From: Pseudomonas baetica
GTDB lineage: Bacteria > Pseudomonadota > Gammaproteobacteria > Pseudomonadales > Pseudomonadaceae
Assembly: GCF_019733355.1 (NCBI RefSeq)
Contig: NZ_JAIHLQ010000016.1
Span: forward strand, 216,373-280,372
Reading direction: 5' to 3'
DNA: 64,000 nucleotides
The notes beneath the pieces were generated by a model. The model ran no database searches. It was not told where the DNA came from and saw nothing but the letters and a program-made list of their open reading frames with translations. Positions 61,481 to 64,000 of this stretch are shown here, piece after piece (position 1 is the first letter of the stretch; each line of letters starts with the position of its first letter). The translations under genes and the position numbers were made by a program.

Positions 61481-61759
61481 TCAGCCGCACTCCTTGGCAA
61501 AGTACGCGGCGGCCTTTTTTAAGATGTCTCGCTCTTCAGTGACCCGCTTGAGTTCGGCTCGCAGACGACGCAGTTCAGCGTGCTGATCGTCGTCCTGCTG
61601 CCGTTCTTCTTGAGGTTTGCTGTAGCGCTTTATCCAGGCATAGAGGCTATGCGTCGACACGCCGAGACGGGCCGCTACCTCAGCGACAGGCAGCTTCTTT
61701 TCGGTCACTTGATTGACTGCTTGGATTTTGAATTCTTCGGGATAACGCGGGTTGCTCAT
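61481..61759 (-). CDS. IS3-family transposase OrfA
   Basis: This protein of 92 residues has a helix-turn-helix (NQVTEKKLPVAEVAARLGVS, then LYAWIKRY) and a leucine-zipper-like coiled coil (HAELRRLRAELKRVTEERDI) ending KKAAAYFAKECG. It binds the IS ends and normally fuses to OrfB by -1 frameshifting; an AAAAAAG slippery run is present near 61513-61519. Since orfB is truncated, OrfA alone can at most act as a regulator or be relic. Confidence 0.9.
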   Translation of the reverse strand: MSNPRYPEEFKIQAVNQVTEKKLPVAEVAARLGVSTHSLYAWIKRYSKPQEERQQDDDQHAELRRLRAELKRVTEERDILKKAAAYFAKECG

Positions 61760-61975
61760 GGCACCTCCTGATTGGCCTCATTTTAAGGCATGGAGGTGTC
61801 TACGAAACCCGGGGCGATTCATTTAGTAGATTAAGTATCATCATCGGAAGGTTACACAAATGCTGAGAATCTTTGGTCTGAGCATTTGCCCCGTGTGAGT
61901 CTATGACTAAATACGGGGCTCGGTCTTCCAACATGGCAGCTCAGCCTGAAGCCGATCTAACCACTAATGGTCCGG

Positions 61976-63598
61976 CTAAGCACTCAGACGAGCCGTCACT
62001 TCATTTAGCTGCCCTGACAACCCGTGAAGGTTGCGGCTTGCTGCTTCGGTGCGCTGCATGTTGTCCAGGTTGGTACTGGCGATCGTGGTGATTTCGGTGA
62101 GGTTGCGCGAGATGTCTTCCGCCACCGAGGTTTGCTCTTCGGCGGCGGTGGCAATTTGGCGGTTCATGTCGCGAATGGCTTCCACGGCATGGGTGATGCG
62201 CTCTAGCATCGCTCCAGCCTCATTTACTTGCGCGACACTCTCTTCACTGCGCGACTGGCCACTTTCAATCGCCTGAGCCGCGTCCACCGCGCCGGTTTGC
62301 ACCGTTTGGATGATTTGGTTGATTTCGATGATCGACGCCGCCGTACGCTGGGCCAGGCTTCGCACTTCGTCGGCCACGACCGCAAAACCGCGTCCGGCTT
62401 CACCGGCACGGGCCGCTTCGATCGCCGCGTTAAGCGCCAGCAAATTAGTCTGCTCGGCGATGCCGCGAATCACTTCCAACACCTTGCCGATGCGGCCACT
62501 GTCGGTTTCCAGGCGACGGATGACCGTGGCTGTGTTGGCGATCTCGCCACGCATTTGGGTGATGGTGTGAATGGTGCCCCGCATGACTTTTTCGCCCTGC
62601 TGCGCGGATTGGTCGGCATCATCCGCGGCGCGTGCGGCATCGGCTGCGTGACGCGCCACTTCCTGGGCGGTGGCGGACATTTCGTTCATCGCCGTAGCCA
62701 CCTGATCGGTACGGTTGAACTGCTCGTTAGTACCGCTGGCCATGAGACCGGCGATGGCGTTTAACTCGCCACTTGCGCTGTCCAGATCCTTGGCGCTGCG
62801 CTGCAAGCGGTTGAAGGTTTCGGCGAGAAAGTCGCGCAAGGTGTTGGCGGCCATGGCCAGTTTGCCCAACTCGTCTTCACGGCTGCTGGCCACGCGTTCG
62901 GCAAATTTCCCTTGGCTCAGTTGCGCCACGTAGTCGATCAGCTTGCGGATGGGGTCAACCAAGTTGCGGTTGATCAGCCAAAGGCTCAACAGGCCGATCA
63001 ACAAACCCGAGGCGAGCATCACGATAATCCCTAGCATCACAGTGCGCTTGGCAGCGGCGCTGATTAGCGTCGATTGCTCGGTGCCTTGCTTGCGCAGTTC
63101 GCCGACAAGTTCGCTCATCTGATCGCTGGTGGCACGGTCCACTCCTTTGACGGCGGCGTCGCCTGCGGTGGGGTCTGCACCCGCCGCGATATAGGCGTCG
63201 CGACCTTTCTGGTAAGCGCTGCCCAACTGACGGTGTTCGTCACGCAGGCGTTCGATGCGAGTCTTGAGTTGGCCGTCCAGTCCTTTCTGGTTAGCCAGTT
63301 CGCCGAGGATCCCCTGTACGTCGCGCTGACGTTCTTCGAATTGCTTCCAATATTTATCCAGGTCTGCCGGCTGCTTGCCCCGTAGTAATACGTTTTTCCA
63401 TTCCTGAACCTGCACCTTGAATTGCAGGTTGGCCTCGTCGATCAATTGCGAAGTGTGCAGCGGACCTTCGATTAAGTTGGCATAGTTTTGCACGCCGCTG
63501 GACAGGAAATGAAAGCATGCTAAAGCAATCAGCAACATCGCTAATAGGCTGCCGCTCAGCAGTGCGAGGATCTGAGTTCTCAGGGATTTTTGCAGCAT
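61976..63598 (-). CDS. Methyl-accepting chemotaxis protein
   Basis: This transmembrane chemoreceptor of 540 residues has a first transmembrane helix near residues 10-33 (ILALLSGSLLAMLLIALACF). A periplasmic helical sensor of about 165 residues follows, with no recognised ligand motif (four-helix-bundle type). The second helix (LGIIVMLASGLLIGLLSLWLI) leads to HAMP, then a long cytoplasmic coiled coil with the signalling tip EQTNLLALNAAIEAARAGE. The ATG at 63598 opens the first helix properly. The frame is also open upstream to 63889, but that part is not receptor-like. It lies between the IS3 remnant and the IS1182-type element, so it is probably cargo of the mobile region or a host gene captured between insertions. 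Ligand unknown. Confidence 0.93.
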   Translation of the reverse strand: MLQKSLRTQILALLSGSLLAMLLIALACFHFLSSGVQNYANLIEGPLHTSQLIDEANLQFKVQVQEWKNVLLRGKQPADLDKYWKQFEERQRDVQGILGELANQKGLDGQLKTRIERLRDEHRQLGSAYQKGRDAYIAAGADPTAGDAAVKGVDRATSDQMSELVGELRKQGTEQSTLISAAAKRTVMLGIIVMLASGLLIGLLSLWLINRNLVDPIRKLIDYVAQLSQGKFAERVASSREDELGKLAMAANTLRDFLAETFNRLQRSAKDLDSASGELNAIAGLMASGTNEQFNRTDQVATAMNEMSATAQEVARHAADAARAADDADQSAQQGEKVMRGTIHTITQMRGEIANTATVIRRLETDSGRIGKVLEVIRGIAEQTNLLALNAAIEAARAGEAGRGFAVVADEVRSLAQRTAASIIEINQIIQTVQTGAVDAAQAIESGQSRSEESVAQVNEAGAMLERITHAVEAIRDMNRQIATAAEEQTSVAEDISRNLTEITTIASTNLDNMQRTEAASRNLHGLSGQLNEVTARLSA

Positions 63599-63903
63599 CG
63601 GATGATACTCATGACAGGAATTAGGTGCGCCTGGTTGGGCGTGAAAGACGTCCAAACATCCCTGTCTGCGGTTCCGGTTCGTGGCCGGAACCGTGCAAAC
63701 TAACAGCTGAGTCATCGGCGTGCCAGAGCGGTTCTTGAGGCGAGCCCGACCGACGGTGCCTTGTAGATTCTCGGTTATCGTCCTCCCCATGATTTCTTTT
63801 GGTTTGGAGATCAGATGAATGACAGCTTTTGGCCCAGAGTGTGTAAAAACGCCTTCGCGAACTCTTGCTATGATTTCTGAGGATTTCATCGCAGGGATCG
63901 CCC
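63599..63903. other. Gap before the IS1182-type transposase
   Basis: About 305 bases contain the chemoreceptor leader on one side and the left end of an insertion sequence on the other. The stretch near 63830 (GAGTGTGTAAAAACGCC) resembles an IS1182-type terminal repeat, so the element may begin there. An in-frame open stretch on the minus strand is not credible as coding. Confidence 0.4.
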
Positions 63904-64000
63904 ATGAAGCGCTTTATCCAAGGTGAACATCGAGGCCAAGGCACCTTACTTCCCGAGAGCCTCGACGACTACGTCAGCGATACCAATCCGGTGCGGGTAG
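63904..64000 (+). CDS. IS1182-family transposase, N-terminal fragment (cut by window edge)
   Basis: Thirty-two codons are visible: MKRFIQGEHRGQGTLLPESL then DDYVSDTNPVRV. This is the characteristic start of IS1182-type transposases, DDE enzymes in which this segment precedes a DUF772-like domain. The gene continues past the window, so whether it is intact is unknown. It adds a second IS to the mobile region after the integrase. Confidence 0.88.
   Translation, partial: MKRFIQGEHRGQGTLLPESLDDYVSDTNPVRV

Larger units (their letters stand above)
61284..61821 (-). mobile_element. Decayed IS3-family insertion sequence
   Basis: The element reads leftward. Its intact end is near 61821, where the minus strand begins TGAATCGCCCCGGGTTTCG, the terminal inverted repeat type of this IS3 group. 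orfA is whole, but orfB survives only as about 64 codons and the other end is missing at about 61284, next to the integrase stop. The element is immobile unless helped in trans. Confidence 0.8.

Noticed and set aside
63599..63889. 97-residue N-terminal extension of the chemoreceptor
   Set aside because: The extension is polar, crosses the IS border, and would hide the first membrane helix; the ATG at 63598 gives a normal receptor.

Overview
The window looks like chromosome of a fluorescent Pseudomonas (P. fluorescens group). The evidence is the high-GC coding style, the many REP-type palindromes built on GTGGGAGCGG, the OprD-family porin, the DUF1652 protein, and above all the classic aprA-inh-aprDEF / autotransporter protease / RTX lipase (polyurethanase) cluster of this group. 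The assignment comes from gene content and order, not from a database search.

Layout. 1-6.8 kb: the tail of an EAL (cyclic-di-GMP phosphodiesterase) protein, a membrane PQQ glucose dehydrogenase, an OmpR-type two-component pair, and a D-Ala-D-Ala carboxypeptidase. The last two units share TTAA direct-repeat boxes in their upstream regions. 6.9-10.1 kb: an amidase (with a tiny overlapping leader ORF) and an OprD-type porin. 10.7-19.8 kb, minus strand: a self-contained selenocysteine locus with selC tRNA, selB, selA, fdhE and the formate dehydrogenase genes for gamma, beta and alpha subunits. The alpha gene contains an in-frame UGA and a SECIS hairpin. 20.1-27.3 kb: a MalY/PatB-type C-S lyase, small hypothetical proteins, and an overlapping pair encoding an XPD/DinG-like helicase and a FAN1-type VRR-NUC nuclease.

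27.5-44.0 kb, minus strand: an exoenzyme cluster. Transcription order is alkaline metalloprotease aprA, its periplasmic inhibitor, the type I exporter aprD-aprE-aprF, two tandem subtilisin autotransporters, then two tandem RTX lipases that are probably exported by AprDEF. Hairpins lie between aprA and inh, between inh and aprD, and between the two lipases, suggesting graded expression. 44.4-48.2 kb: a polyamine-type unit (AraC-like regulator with a SnoaL-like domain, gamma-glutamylputrescine-oxidase-like enzyme, cupin, PotF-like binding protein). 48.4-54.0 kb: a DUF1652 protein, a UvrD-type helicase, a pirin and phosphoglucomutase.

54.1-57.0 kb: a MocR-type regulator just downstream of a 488-residue protein that I do not recognise. 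This is the best candidate here for undescribed biology. An AT-rich 0.5 kb gap follows, then a quinone-oxidoreductase-like dehydrogenase divergent from a LysR regulator. 59.8 kb to the end: mobile DNA. A tyrosine integrase starts inside a four-copy GGGGGCA repeat, then come a decayed IS3-family element, a chemoreceptor, and the first codons of an IS1182-type transposase cut by the window edge. No CRISPR array, rRNA or replication origin was seen.
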